Shown: positions 1 through 4,980 of the stretch, piece by piece
Numbering within the stretch: the first letter of the stretch is position 1
Layout of the letters: each line of letters starts with the position of its first letter
Source: Cloacimonetes bacterium UBA5553
Lineage (GTDB): Bacteria; Cloacimonadota; Cloacimonadia; Cloacimonadales; Cloacimonadaceae
Assembly: GCA_002425825.1 (NCBI GenBank)
Contig: DIMZ01000157.1
Span: 1,151-6,334, forward strand
Length of the DNA stretch: 5,184 nt
Direction of reading: 5' to 3'
Notes under the pieces: model-generated
Seen by the model: the letters and a program-made list of their open reading frames with translations, nothing else
Told to the model about the DNA's origin: nothing
The model's database searches: none
Program-made: the position numbers and the translations under genes

Positions 1-293
1 ACCTGCTTCACCGGCTTAGGGAACACGGGACAAGTCTGCCGGGCATGATCACAAACCGTAACTACCAAATCCAGATCGTCCATATACAAGAATTGTGTTA
101 TCCCTTTGGATTCCAGATTGGCAGTGTCTATGCCCAGTTCTTGTAGTACCTGTATTGAGCGCGGATGCACGTGTGATGGCATCACTCCGGCAGAAAAAGC
201 CTGCCAGCTATCGCCTGTGTAGTGGTTTATCAATGCTTCAGCCATAATGCTACGGCAGGAATTACCCGTGCAAAGTATAAGTACTTTCTTCAT
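1..293 (-). CDS. arsC: Arsenate reductase ArsC, thioredoxin-coupled LMW-phosphatase type (3' end cut by window)
   Basis: Cytoplasmic enzyme that reduces arsenate to arsenite, which the neighbouring ACR3 then exports. Only the first 97 codons lie in the window; the family is usually about 130-140 residues, so roughly the last quarter is missing. I read the frame from ATG at 293: it begins MKKVLILCTGNSCRS, the CX5R phosphate-binding P-loop of low-molecular-weight tyrosine phosphatases, with nucleophile Cys8 and Arg14. A second motif, VTVCDHARQTCP, puts Cys81 and Cys88 seven residues apart, matching the Cys82/Cys89 redox pair of the staphylococcal and Bacillus thioredoxin-dependent ArsC; ordinary phosphatases lack this pair. 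The catalytic Asp of the C-terminal DP motif would lie beyond the edge. An AGGAG sits 6 nt before the ATG, and the gene starts 20 bp after the acr3 stop, so it is the promoter-distal gene seen here. Thioredoxin dependence fits the thioredoxin genes upstream in the same operon. Confidence 0.95.
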   Translation of the reverse strand, partial: MKKVLILCTGNSCRSIMAEALINHYTGDSWQAFSAGVMPSHVHPRSIQVLQELGIDTANLESKGITQFLYMDDLDLVVTVCDHARQTCPVFPKPVKQ

Positions 294-313
294 GTTTATC
301 TCCTGTGTGATAT

Positions 314-1372
314 TTATGTGTTCGATGCAAACCAGTGCTTCGTGTTATTGGCAATCCTAACCAGGCTTAGCATTACCGGAACTTCTACCAACACGCCAAC
401 AACTGTGGCCATGGCTACAGGGGAACTCGTTCCAAAAAGTGAAATAGCTACAGCCACCGAAAGCTCGAAAAAGTTCGATGCACCAATCATGCCGGCAGGT
501 GCAGCTATGCAATGTGCTAAACGGATCTTCCTGCTGGTTAGATAGGCTATAAAGAAGATAAGAAAAGTCTGGATAGTTAGTGGAATAGCTATCAGAAGTA
601 TATGCAGCGGGTTATCCAGAATAACCTTGCCCTGAAATGCGAAGATGATTACCAGAGTTAATAACAAGCCGCCGATGGTAACGTTGTTAAACTTCGTGAT
701 GAATCGGTTGTTAAAATATTCTAATCCCCTGTGTTTGATAACGCTATTACGGGTTGCCATGCCGCCCGCCAAGGGTATAACCACAAACAGTAACACAGAT
801 AGCAACAGTGTGTTCCAGGGTACGCTGATGCCCCCAATACCCAAAAGCAGTGCCACAATAGGAGTGAAAGCTACCAAAATAATAAGATCATTGGTTGCTA
901 CTTGCACTACTGTATAAGCAGGATTACCTTTGGTGAGATGGCTCCAAACAAATACCATCGCCGTGCAGGGAGCAGCTCCCAAAAGGATTGCCCCGGCAAG
1001 ATATGCTTTTGCCAAATCAGCCGGAATGAGAGCTTTGAACACTACAAAGAAAAAGAACCAGGCTATTGCGTACATACTAAAGGGCTTAATTAACCAGTTC
1101 GTTACCCAGGTAACATATAAGCCTTTGGGGTTTTGACCTACTTGCTTTATGCTGGCAAAGTCCACTTTCATCATCATGGGATAGATCATCAACCAGATCA
1201 GTATGGCAATAGGGATAGACACTCTGGCATACTCAAAGCGGTTCAAGAAATCGGGAATACCGGGAAAATAACGCCCAATAAGGATTCCTGCTGCCATGCA
1301 AAGGATAACCCACAGGGTGAGATACTTTTCGAAGAAGCTTATTCCCGCAGGTTCTTGCTTTTCTGGATTCAT
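314..1372 (-). CDS. acr3: Arsenite efflux carrier, ACR3 family
   Basis: Integral inner-membrane transporter of the bile/arsenite/riboflavin transporter superfamily that extrudes As(III) (in some members also Sb(III)) using the proton motive force. The 352-residue protein is almost wholly hydrophobic, consistent with the ten membrane segments and roughly 350-residue length of the family. Family hallmarks are GAAPCTAMVFVWS with Cys136, corresponding to the essential thiolate Cys of membrane segment 4, and GVLVEVPVML near the C-terminus with Glu330, corresponding to the conserved acidic residue of the penultimate segment. The motif AAPAGMIGASNFFELSVAVA is also typical of ACR3. The frame is open to a GTG at 1384, but GGAGG at 1378-1382 lies 5 nt before ATG 1372, so I choose the ATG and treat the GTG as part of the ribosome binding site. 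It follows the lipoprotein gene by 44 bp, the longest gap in the operon, and precedes arsC by 20 bp. ACR3 is unrelated to ArsB, so the label arsB would be wrong by family. Confidence 0.96.
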   Translation of the reverse strand: MNPEKQEPAGISFFEKYLTLWVILCMAAGILIGRYFPGIPDFLNRFEYARVSIPIAILIWLMIYPMMMKVDFASIKQVGQNPKGLYVTWVTNWLIKPFSMYAIAWFFFFVVFKALIPADLAKAYLAGAILLGAAPCTAMVFVWSHLTKGNPAYTVVQVATNDLIILVAFTPIVALLLGIGGISVPWNTLLLSVLLFVVIPLAGGMATRNSVIKHRGLEYFNNRFITKFNNVTIGGLLLTLVIIFAFQGKVILDNPLHILLIAIPLTIQTFLIFFIAYLTSRKIRLAHCIAAPAGMIGASNFFELSVAVAISLFGTSSPVAMATVVGVLVEVPVMLSLVRIANNTKHWFASNT

Positions 1373-1377
1373 TATAA

Positions 1378-1382
1378 CCTCC
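1378..1382 (-). promoter_or_regulatory. Shine-Dalgarno GGAGG that fixes the acr3 start
   Basis: On the minus strand the bases read GTGGAGGTTATAATG. The GGAGG core is followed by five bases and then ATG 1372. The upstream in-frame GTG at 1384 overlaps this element and has no ribosome binding site of its own that I can see, so the four-residue longer protein is unlikely. Confidence 0.85.
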
Positions 1383-1416
1383 ACGCTTTATCCTGCACTT
1401 ATTATTGCTGCCTGGA

Positions 1417-1965
1417 TTAGTCTGTATTCAGGCTTGCCAGATACTTATCCAGCATGGCTTTCATCTCATCTTTGGGGTAAAAGCCTTCATGGCGGAAGAA
1501 CTCATTACCCTTAGCATCCAAAAATACCTGGGTAGGCATCACTCTTATGCCGTATTGTTGGCCGATACTGCGGTCTTTGTAAAGATCATGAAATACAACC
1601 TTTACCACTCCGGGATACTCCTCGGCTATGTCCTTCATGATTGGCTTCATCATACGGCAAGGAATACAACTCTCTGCACCTATCTCCAAAAAAGTGACCT
1701 GATAACCTTCCTGCTTGGGCTTTGGTGCCGGAAGGGCAGGTTTATCACTGCTGGCTGTAGCAGACACAGAGCTTTGTTCCTGCTTGGGGCTGGCAAGATT
1801 CTGGTTAGGTATTTCTGTGGTCTCAACAGGTGTCTGGGTTACTGGTATTTCTATGGTTTGTTGGGGTTGTTGCTCTGCATTCTCATTAGCTGCAGCCTTG
1901 CCTTTGCCATTTGTGCATGCCATCAGAGCCAGCATAAGGACTAGTGCAATTAACACTCGATACAT
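1417..1965 (-). CDS. Thioredoxin-fold lipoprotein (CIPC), extracytoplasmic
   Basis: Likely membrane-anchored thiol-disulfide protein on the outer face of the cytoplasmic membrane (or in the periplasm of a diderm). From ATG 1965 the 182-residue product has a short positive N-terminus (MYR), a hydrophobic core and a lipobox-like LMAC with Cys17 as the lipidation site. Residues about 18-86 are a low-complexity linker rich in Gln, Pro, Thr and Ser. The thioredoxin domain covers about 88-182: the active site is ESCIPCRMMKP (Cys100, Cys103) and the cis-proline loop is VMPTQVF (Pro144), followed by FLDAKGNEFFRHEG typical of thioredoxins. An alternative in-frame ATG at 1971 overlaps the previous stop as ATGA, but the GGGAG at 1973-1977 is only 1 nt from it and 7 nt from ATG 1965, so I prefer the latter; the mature protein is identical. 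CcdA is its probable electron donor. Its substrate is unknown. Confidence 0.9.
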   Translation of the reverse strand: MYRVLIALVLMLALMACTNGKGKAAANENAEQQPQQTIEIPVTQTPVETTEIPNQNLASPKQEQSSVSATASSDKPALPAPKPKQEGYQVTFLEIGAESCIPCRMMKPIMKDIAEEYPGVVKVVFHDLYKDRSIGQQYGIRVMPTQVFLDAKGNEFFRHEGFYPKDEMKAMLDKYLASLNTD

Positions 1966-1967
1966 AC

Positions 1968-2357
1968 TCATACTCCCATTTCGTCAATTTGCTGCACCGA
2001 GTCTGTTAATACAGCAGACTCAGTAACAAAGTTACCTTCTTTCTTGATGCCCAATTCGGTAAGCACTACATGGTCGTAGTTATCTATACCCTTGTTGTCA
2101 AACATTGCCTTTAGGCAAGCAACCGGGCAGCCATCGATAAGCAAGTTCATTTTCCCTTCTTCTTTTGCCCCACTGGTGAAGCCGCATATATCTGCCCCAA
2201 CACCCGCAGCACAGCTCATAGCATGTGTGCCTCTTTCGTGTAGCATAATAGAAAGTTCATAGGAGTATTTTCCCACATTGCTTGCTCCAGCGCAAGCGTA
2301 AACAGCTTTAGTAGCACAATTAGATGCGCATGATCCAGTACAACTGCATGATCCCAT
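1968..2357 (-). CDS. DGC-domain protein, putative zinc-binding, function unknown
   Basis: A 129-residue soluble protein with no signal peptide or membrane segment. It carries the DGC motif for which the family is named (IDGCPVACLK; Asp75-Gly76-Cys77, with Cys81), plus YACAGASNVGKYS around Cys22 and SCAAGVGADICGF with Cys49 and Cys58. Family knowledge (Pfam DGC, annotated putative zinc-binding from conserved cysteines) gives no established biochemical role. The N-terminus MGSCSCTGSCASNC is unusually Cys-rich (Cys4, 6, 10, 14), making nine cysteines in all; such a segment could bind a thiophilic metal or metalloid, which is inference. GAGGTGAG ending 2 nt before ATG 2357 gives a strong ribosome binding site. 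The gene lies 8 bp after the small thioredoxin gene, and its TGA overlaps a possible ATG of the lipoprotein gene, so translation is probably coupled. Its place between two thioredoxin genes suggests a thiol- or metalloid-related role. Confidence 0.9.
   Translation of the reverse strand: MGSCSCTGSCASNCATKAVYACAGASNVGKYSYELSIMLHERGTHAMSCAAGVGADICGFTSGAKEEGKMNLLIDGCPVACLKAMFDNKGIDNYDHVVLTELGIKKEGNFVTESAVLTDSVQQIDEMGV
1973..1977 (-). promoter_or_regulatory. Shine-Dalgarno GGGAG for the thioredoxin lipoprotein
   Basis: This element lies inside the last codons of the DGC gene (ATG GGA GTA TGA). It is 7 nt from ATG 1965, a normal spacing, but only 1 nt from ATG 1971. It therefore favours the start two codons downstream, although stop-start coupling at the ATGA overlap could still allow initiation at 1971. 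Confidence 0.6.
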
Positions 2358-2365
2358 TTCTCACC

Positions 2366-2596
2366 TCACATTAACAATGCTTTGATGTCCGAAGCAGACA
2401 GCAGCTTTCCGCTGGACACCACTTTTTCATCGATAACCAATGCCGGAGTCATCATCACTCCATAATCCATAATCTTATCTAGCTCGGTAACTTTTTCCAC
2501 TGTAGCACTAATGCCCAGTTCACTAATAGCCACCCTGGCATTTTCTTCAAGTTTCTTGCACTTGGGGCAACCTGTGCCCAAAATCTTCACTATCAT
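2366..2596 (-). CDS. Small thioredoxin-fold protein (CPKC), redox-active disulfide protein 2 type
   Basis: A 76-residue cytoplasmic thiol-disulfide protein, shorter than classical thioredoxin (about 105 residues). It matches the small family typified by archaeal and Thermotoga glutaredoxin-sized thioredoxins (thioredoxin_3, 'redox-active disulfide protein 2'). It starts MIVKILGTGCPKCKKLEENA, with active-site Cys10 and Cys13 directly after the first beta strand, and continues through a helix and a second strand to the cis-proline loop VMMTPALVID (Pro51) and the glycine-containing strand VVSSGKLLS. There is no signal peptide. AAGGAG lies 6 nt before ATG 2596, and the gene begins 10 bp after the ccdA-like stop. 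Proteins of this family often sit beside YraQ/ArsP-type permeases. I infer that it passes electrons from a thioredoxin reductase encoded elsewhere to CcdA, to ArsC, or to the permease cysteines; the sequence does not decide among these. Confidence 0.92.
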   Translation of the reverse strand: MIVKILGTGCPKCKKLEENARVAISELGISATVEKVTELDKIMDYGVMMTPALVIDEKVVSSGKLLSASDIKALLM

Positions 2597-2606
2597 GTTG
2601 TTCTCC

Positions 2607-3320
2607 TTATATTGCTATAAATCTCTTGGCTAATAGATACACACCTGCTACGAACACCAAAACTCCGCAGATGTATCTTATATACTTTGTACCATTGGAG
2701 GTATTGCTCCAGTTGAGGTAGTTTTGCACAGCTCCGGCAAAGGTTCCGGCAAGGATAATAACCAAACAATGCCCAATGATATACGCCAAAACCAGCGCAA
2801 TGGCAAACACGAACTGCATTCCGGCAGAGCTGAATACCAAGCCCAGGATTGGTGCCATAAAGGCAAAGGAACAAGGCCCCAAAGCTATTCCGATGAGGAA
2901 GCCCAAGCTAATTGCTCCCCATGCTCCCTTTCCGTAACGTTTGCCCATGCCACCTCTGTGAAAGCTGGGCATTTTAAGAATATCGGCAATGAAGAATGCC
3001 ATTACCATGAAAACAATACCCATAGCCGGTTCTGTCCAGCCACCCAAGTCTCCCATCATCCTGCCCAGCAAGCCGGTAACCAGACCAATCAGAAGCATCA
3101 TTCCCAGTATGCCGAGTGTAAAGAAGCTGCTGATTACTAATGCTTTACGTGTGCTCAAATCTCTCTGATTATCCAGATATCCAATTATTAAAGGAATGCT
3201 GGCAAGATGGCAAGGGCTAAGCAGCACGCTAAGAATCCCCCACACAAAGGCAGCCAGCAATGCCATGCCTGGATTCGACGCTAATGCGTAGCTGAGATAG
3301 GTAAATATCTGCATTATCAT
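2607..3320 (-). CDS. CcdA-like transmembrane thiol-electron carrier
   Basis: Polytopic membrane protein of the CcdA/DsbD-beta family, which moves reducing equivalents from cytoplasmic thioredoxin to extracytoplasmic thioredoxin-like proteins. The 237-residue length suits stand-alone CcdA (about 220-240, six membrane segments). The two diagnostic cysteines, one in each half, are present: LLSPCHLASIPLI (Cys37, membrane segment 1) and ALGPCSFAFMAPILG (Cys150, segment 4), both preceded by Pro as expected. The central RGGMGKRYGKG (about 122-132) is a basic loop between the halves. ATG 3320 directly follows the TAG of the permease gene with no gap; a GGAG at 3332-3335 is 11 nt away, slightly long, and ATG 3314 is two codons further. 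Cytochrome c maturation is the classical role of CcdA, but no cytochrome gene is nearby; thioredoxin genes flank it, so a role in arsenic-linked thiol redox is more likely here (inference). Confidence 0.92.
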   Translation of the reverse strand: MIMQIFTYLSYALASNPGMALLAAFVWGILSVLLSPCHLASIPLIIGYLDNQRDLSTRKALVISSFFTLGILGMMLLIGLVTGLLGRMMGDLGGWTEPAMGIVFMVMAFFIADILKMPSFHRGGMGKRYGKGAWGAISLGFLIGIALGPCSFAFMAPILGLVFSSAGMQFVFAIALVLAYIIGHCLVIILAGTFAGAVQNYLNWSNTSNGTKYIRYICGVLVFVAGVYLLAKRFIAI

Positions 3321-4628
3321 CTAAAACAATACTCCAAACAGATATCCAGTTATTGTGGACATCAGCACCACCAATGCTACAAATGTAGCAGTTTTCCTTG
3401 GCCCCAAAACGGTATTTATCACCAACATACTGGGTAGAGACAGCGCAGGGCCGGAAAGCAGCAAAGCCAGTGCCGGGCCTTTGCCCATGCCACTACCTAT
3501 TAGTCCCTGCAGGATTGGCACTTCGGTAAGCGTGGCAAAATACATAAAGGCACCGGAGATGGAGGCAAAGAAGTTTGCCAGAAGCGAGTTTCCGCCCACT
3601 GCCATTTCCACCCAACGGGAAGGCATCCACGCTTCAAAGCCGGGACGACCCAGCAGTGCTCCGGCAACCATAACACCCAAGAAGAGGAGAGGGATTATTA
3701 GCTTGGCGAAATCCCATGTAGAACCCAACCAGTCCCTAAGCTCGCCTTTCTCGAAGCAAAGAAAAAGACTAAACAGCACTATACCTGTTACAAAGGCAAT
3801 TAATGGATGGCTTGGGAAGGCCAGTCCGACGATAACTACACCAATAGTTATGGCCAGCACTTTCAGCATCTTAAAGCCATAGAATACACTTATACTGATG
3901 CCCAGCAAAAAAGCCAGGATTGCCGATACAAACCATTTGTAGGTATACGCCCAAACCACAATCCCACTGGCAGTGGCACTATTTGGCTTAGCCCAATTAA
4001 GGAATATCAGGATGAGGATCATAATGGCAAAGTAGATAGCAGTTTGATACATAGGGCGCGCTTCTTCTCCACCCTGAAATCCAGCAGCTTGCTTCTGGCG
4101 TTCGCTCTCTTCCTTGCGGAAGAAAAGATGCATTAGCAAACCAATTATTACACTGAATAACACCGCACCCACAGCCCGGGCAATGCCGATTTGCAAGCCC
4201 AGGATACGGGCAGTCATCACGATGGCAAGAACATTGATAGCTGGGCCGGAATAGAGAAAAGCAATCGCCGGCCCTAAGCCTGCTCCACGCTTATATATGC
4301 CGCTAAACAAGGGCAGAATGGTGCAGGAACATACTGCCAGTATCGCGCCGGATACCGATGCCACGCCATAGGCAACAGCTTTCTTGGCGGTCGGGCCTAA
4401 GTATTTCATCACGCTGGCACTGCTTACAAATACGCTGACTGCTCCTGCGATAAATAAAGCCGGAACAAGGCATAGCAACACATGCAAACGAGCATAGTCT
4501 TGCAGCATATAGAAAGCTTCCAGCACACCGCCTGTAAAGCGTTTAGACTCAAAGGGTATGAAGTATGCTGCCAGGAATACCGCTACCATAATCAGCAGTA
4601 TTTTCAGCTCTTTTAGCTTCTCGCTCAT
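3321..4628 (-). CDS. ArsP/YraQ-family permease (possible organoarsenical or metalloid exporter)
   Basis: Integral membrane permease of the DUF318/PF03773 type, the family of the trivalent organoarsenical exporter ArsP. The 435-residue protein starts with a membrane segment at about 8-26 and shows two homologous halves. The first has SGAILAVCSCTILPLFSGIY followed by GLGPAIAFLYSGPAINVLAI (about 93-136). The second has SGAFMYFATLTEVPILQGL followed by GKGPALALLLSGPALSLPS (about 358-400). This internal repeat is characteristic of the family. The Cys100-Ser-Cys102 pair in the first half is a candidate thiol site for a metalloid; in the second half the equivalent position carries Glu369. A charged cytoplasmic loop (FFRKEESERQKQ, about 170-181) separates segments. 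The start overlaps the arsR stop by 4 bp (ATGA) with GAGG 6 nt upstream, indicating translational coupling. The substrate is not proven: PF03773 members also occur outside arsenic operons. The symbol arsP is therefore withheld. Confidence 0.88.
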   Translation of the reverse strand: MSEKLKELKILLIMVAVFLAAYFIPFESKRFTGGVLEAFYMLQDYARLHVLLCLVPALFIAGAVSVFVSSASVMKYLGPTAKKAVAYGVASVSGAILAVCSCTILPLFSGIYKRGAGLGPAIAFLYSGPAINVLAIVMTARILGLQIGIARAVGAVLFSVIIGLLMHLFFRKEESERQKQAAGFQGGEEARPMYQTAIYFAIMILILIFLNWAKPNSATASGIVVWAYTYKWFVSAILAFLLGISISVFYGFKMLKVLAITIGVVIVGLAFPSHPLIAFVTGIVLFSLFLCFEKGELRDWLGSTWDFAKLIIPLLFLGVMVAGALLGRPGFEAWMPSRWVEMAVGGNSLLANFFASISGAFMYFATLTEVPILQGLIGSGMGKGPALALLLSGPALSLPSMLVINTVLGPRKTATFVALVVLMSTITGYLFGVLF

Positions 4629-4921
4629 TTGTTACCTCTATTTGCTTTCAGCTCGCTCATGCAGTGGTAAACGTCTAACACGCATGGGCATAGCAAGTGA
4701 TAGAACACCTGATTGTTGACCTTGTTGCTATTTATTATATCAGCTTCTTTTAGTATTGCCAGATGACGGGACATGGTGGACATATCAATCCCCACCAAAT
4801 CTCTTAGCTCGCCCACACAACAATCCTGCTGCTTTAGCTTATCCAATATGAATAGTCGGGTTGGGTGTGCCATTGCTTTTAGCACCCTCGCCATGTATGT
4901 GTATCTTTGGTCATTGCTCAT
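4625..4921 (-). CDS. arsR: ArsR/SmtB-family metalloregulator
   Basis: Dimeric winged-helix repressor expected to leave its operator when As(III) or a similar thiophilic metalloid binds. The 98-residue product has the family layout: RVLKAMAHPTRLFILDKL (about 12-29), a helix-turn-helix with recognition helix MSTMSRHLAILKEADII (about 47-63), and the beta-wing KVNNQVFYHLL. The classical ELCVCDL motif is altered to DCCVGEL, leaving Cys34 and Cys35. The C-terminus carries CPCVLDVYHC (Cys78, Cys80, Cys87), which looks like the inducer site; C-terminal cysteine sites are known in ArsR variants such as that of Acidithiobacillus ferrooxidans. It is the first gene of the operon. AAGGAG at 4927-4932 is 5 nt before ATG 4921, and two palindromes lie just upstream, which suggests autoregulation. 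Its stop overlaps the permease start by 4 bp. Confidence 0.95.
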   Translation of the reverse strand: MSNDQRYTYMARVLKAMAHPTRLFILDKLKQQDCCVGELRDLVGIDMSTMSRHLAILKEADIINSNKVNNQVFYHLLCPCVLDVYHCMSELKANRGNK

Positions 4922-4926
4922 TTTGT

Positions 4927-4932
4927 CTCCTT
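4927..4932 (-). promoter_or_regulatory. Shine-Dalgarno AAGGAG of arsR
   Basis: On the minus strand AAGGAG is followed by ACAAA and ATG 4921, an optimal spacing of 5 nt. It confirms the arsR start and sits 9 bp downstream of the larger palindrome, so repressor bound there would also cover the region just before the leader. Confidence 0.8.
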
Positions 4933-4941
4933 GTCTGCTTG

Positions 4942-4967
4942 GCTATTTGTCAAACTTGCCAAATAGC
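4942..4967. promoter_or_regulatory. Candidate ArsR operator, 26-bp interrupted palindrome
   Basis: The arms GCTATTTG (4942-4949) and CAAATAGC (4960-4967) are perfect reverse complements separated by 10 bp. Inside them CAA (4951-4953) and TTG (4956-4958) also pair, so 11 of 13 positions are symmetric around 4954/4955. The size and position, 20-46 bp upstream of the arsR start codon and overlapping the likely core promoter, fit a dimeric winged-helix ArsR site. The core TCAAAC-TTG recalls the TCAA/TTGA half-sites seen in several ArsR operators. Binding itself is inferred. Confidence 0.7.
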
Positions 4968-4979
4968 TTGAGGCGTCAA
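4951..4979 (-). promoter_or_regulatory. Candidate promoter of the ars operon (weak -10)
   Basis: On the minus strand TTGACG (4979-4974) matches five of six bases of the sigma-70 -35 consensus and is preceded by an A-rich stretch (4981-4994) that could act as an UP element. At a spacing of 17-18 bp the -10 position reads AGTTTG or GTTTGA, which is poor. The overlapping CAAGTTTG is one mismatch from the TAnnTTTG element of Bacteroidota promoters. The location between the two palindromes is what makes a promoter likely; the exact hexamers are uncertain. Confidence 0.4.
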
Positions 4980-4980
4980 G
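4967..4980. promoter_or_regulatory. Second inverted repeat next to the operator
   Basis: CTTGA (4967-4971) and TCAAG (4976-4980) are perfect reverse complements around GGCG, and symmetry continues in part outside (TA with TA, AA with TT, each after one mismatch). It shares base 4967 with the larger palindrome and contains the -35-like hexamer. It could be a second ArsR site. Read on the plus strand it is also followed by a T-rich run, so a weak terminator for a plus-strand transcript is an alternative, though no plus-strand gene leads into it. Confidence 0.5.

Noticed and set aside
1373..1416. Internal promoter or terminator in the 44-bp gap before acr3
   Set aside because: No hairpin and no convincing -35/-10 pair could be found in the gap; only the GGAGG ribosome binding site stands out.
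1405..1944. Plus-strand open frame of 179 codons antisense to the lipoprotein gene
   Set aside because: The opposite strand encodes a clear lipoprotein signal and thioredoxin domain with a ribosome binding site; the plus-strand product has no recognisable motif and is a shadow.
2593..2874. Minus-strand open frame overlapping the end of the CcdA-like gene in another frame
   Set aside because: It looked like a possible frameshift or extra Cys-rich protein, but the CcdA frame is intact to its stop at 2607 and this frame has no ribosome binding site or family match.
2607..3320. Classical cytochrome c maturation role for the CcdA-like protein
   Set aside because: No cytochrome or ResA/ResB/ResC gene is visible, and the gene is embedded in the arsenic operon between thioredoxin-linked genes. 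The role is not excluded but the context does not support it.
3355..3882. Plus-strand open frame of 175 codons antisense to the permease
   Set aside because: It lies wholly within the permease gene, whose family motifs are clear, and it has no recognisable domain.
4942..4967. The large palindrome as a Rho-independent terminator
   Set aside because: It has a weak AT-rich stem with internal mismatches and no T-run directly after it on either strand. Its position before arsR fits an operator.
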